Assembly (NCBI GenBank): GCA_021234535.1
Contig: SFZH01000008.1
Location: forward strand, 5,022,001-5,086,000
Reading direction: 5' to 3'
Origin: Stichopus chloronotus
Taxonomy: Eukaryota > Echinodermata > Holothuroidea > Aspidochirotida > Stichopodidae
Length of the DNA: 64,000 nt
Numbering within the stretch: position 1 is the first letter of the stretch; each line of letters begins with the position of its first letter. The notes under the pieces were generated by a model, which made no database searches, was not told where the DNA came from, and worked only from the letters and a program-made list of their open reading frames with translations. Positions 62,742-64,000 of the stretch are shown here, one piece after another. The translations under genes and the position numbers were made by a program.

Positions 62742-64000
62742 CTATTTGAGAAAAAGAAAGCACTCAACTGTAGTTAATCTTTGCAGGATATAATGTGATA
62801 TAATTGTCACATTTTGGCATCCTACTGGATGGATGGACAGAACAGTAGGTAAGTAGTAAGTGGGTAGGTAGATGATAAGATTAGTAGATAGTAGTAGTAT
62901 GTAGACAGGTAGGCAAGAAATGCAGACAGTGGATGGGTGGGAGGTGTTGTAAAGCGCAATCCCATTGCAAATCCAAAACAGCATTCAACAAGAGCTCAAG
63001 GGCACTGTGATTACTTGTGCAGACATGCAGTAAATTATGAAAGAAAGGGAGCATTTTGCTTTATTCTGTTTAACTTTAAAAATTGGAGTTATACCAAGTT
63101 CTTACATTGATTCCTGAATGTTGATCCCCTGGTTGACACAGGGGACTGAGAGAGCAAAGATCAATTACCTTCTTTGAAACATTCTCAAACTGCAACTACA
63201 TGGAACGCAAAAAGGGCAAAGATTGATAACAACAGTCTCATCGTTGCTAACAGCATTGCACAATGCGTTGATGGCGACAAGAAATGAATTGATGGGGGCG
63301 TGAAAAATGTTGGTAATGACAGCGTAATTATGATTCATGACCATAAACGAAGGGGTAAATGTTATTGATAACAGTGGAAATGCAAGTAACAATGGGATAA
63401 AAGTTAACAGAGGTGTGACAAGAGACAGTCGCATACAATAAAGGGTTAGCAATGGCATATACCCCTGTGAAGCGGCAGGCTAACAGTTGTTAGCGATCTT
63501 AGCTCAGAAGGCAACGTACTACCAAGAGTTGACCGCCGTGCTATTGCAGTCAACAAAGATACAATTAACAACGATGAGGTTAGCAGCAGAGGTGGCCTGA
63601 CTTGAGCTGACAGCCTGAGGAGAGGCAGGGTACCCTTCATTGCCACTGCAGCTGATAGAGGTGTGCTTACAAGGAAAGTATTTTGACATTTTTGAGATGA
63701 CTATTAGGGACTTTGAATTTGGAAAATTAGCAGCGATAACTTCCATGTAAGCCTACTGAGTCCCAGTTATATCATTCGTTTTAACAGTAAATACTCTTTC
63801 ATAATTAACAAACAGAACTAACTTAGCTCCTAGTGAGATCCATTCAGTTAGGACATTGAGGAATAAAGAGAAAGAAAGAAACCAAGTTGACACTTTTACG
63901 TAGAAGCAATTGAACATATCATTGGGTTACTACAGACAAACAACCAAATGCATTTTCTCAAGACCCGATCAATCACTATGAAAGACTATATGAGACAATA
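62742..64000 (-). other. Partial Eph intron at window edge
   Basis: The upstream exon (FN3-1) is not in the window. 63200-63660 is cryptically repetitive (many gttagc/gataac/aacagt variants), which keeps several frames open by chance. I see no splice-bounded Eph exon here. Confidence 0.6.

Noticed and set aside
63165..63746. Three overlapping minus ORFs considered as Eph FN3-1 or Cys-rich exons
   Set aside because: No FN3 or Eph Cys-rich signature and no phase-compatible splice sites; the sequence is cryptically repetitive.

Overview
This is an AT-rich, intron-rich animal genomic window. It holds one host protein-coding gene that I can support: the C-terminal half of an Eph receptor tyrosine kinase on the minus strand (stop codon at 16233, most 5' visible exon ending at 62741). 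The gene has long introns, canonical GT-AG junctions, decayed CR1/Jockey-type LINEs, small inverted-repeat elements and dispersed 145-bp repeats. Together these suggest a marine invertebrate deuterostome. An echinoderm, perhaps a sea cucumber, is my best guess, but it rests on general impression and is not proven.

Layout. 1-16232 lies downstream of the Eph gene: a dispersed ~1.2-kb repeat (about 176-1190), a nearly full-length but dead non-LTR retrotransposon (about 2554-6740, + strand), a 29-bp minisatellite (7432-7710), a small foldback element (9554-9766) and otherwise featureless sequence, with candidate poly(A) signals for Eph at 14.6-15.3 kb. 16233-62741 holds eleven Eph exons. In transcription order they encode the second fibronectin III domain (2 exons), the transmembrane helix, a three-exon juxtamembrane segment, the kinase domain (4 exons) and the SAM domain with a terminal PDZ-ligand-like tail. 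All ten splice junctions keep one reading frame (577 residues visible). The ligand-binding domain, Cys-rich/EGF region, first FN3 domain and promoter must lie beyond the right edge.

The introns are the accessory part. The 15.9-kb intron before the SAM exon holds a PIF/Harbinger remnant with intact terminal repeats and TTA target duplications (22741-24203), an internally deleted LINE (about 24517-26006), several foldback/MITE-like units and a possible hAT-like element. The 7-8 kb introns around 38-47 kb are full of ~145-bp repeats that often carry TGACCTTTGACCT, a perfect DR1 nuclear-receptor half-site pair, and often end in a CA/CATA microsatellite followed by a short hairpin. The intron nearest the right edge contains a duplicated minisatellite block flanking an unusually GC-rich segment.

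No rRNA, confident tRNA, CRISPR or prokaryotic-type system is present. All coordinates and splice sites were read by eye from the sequence; no database search was possible.
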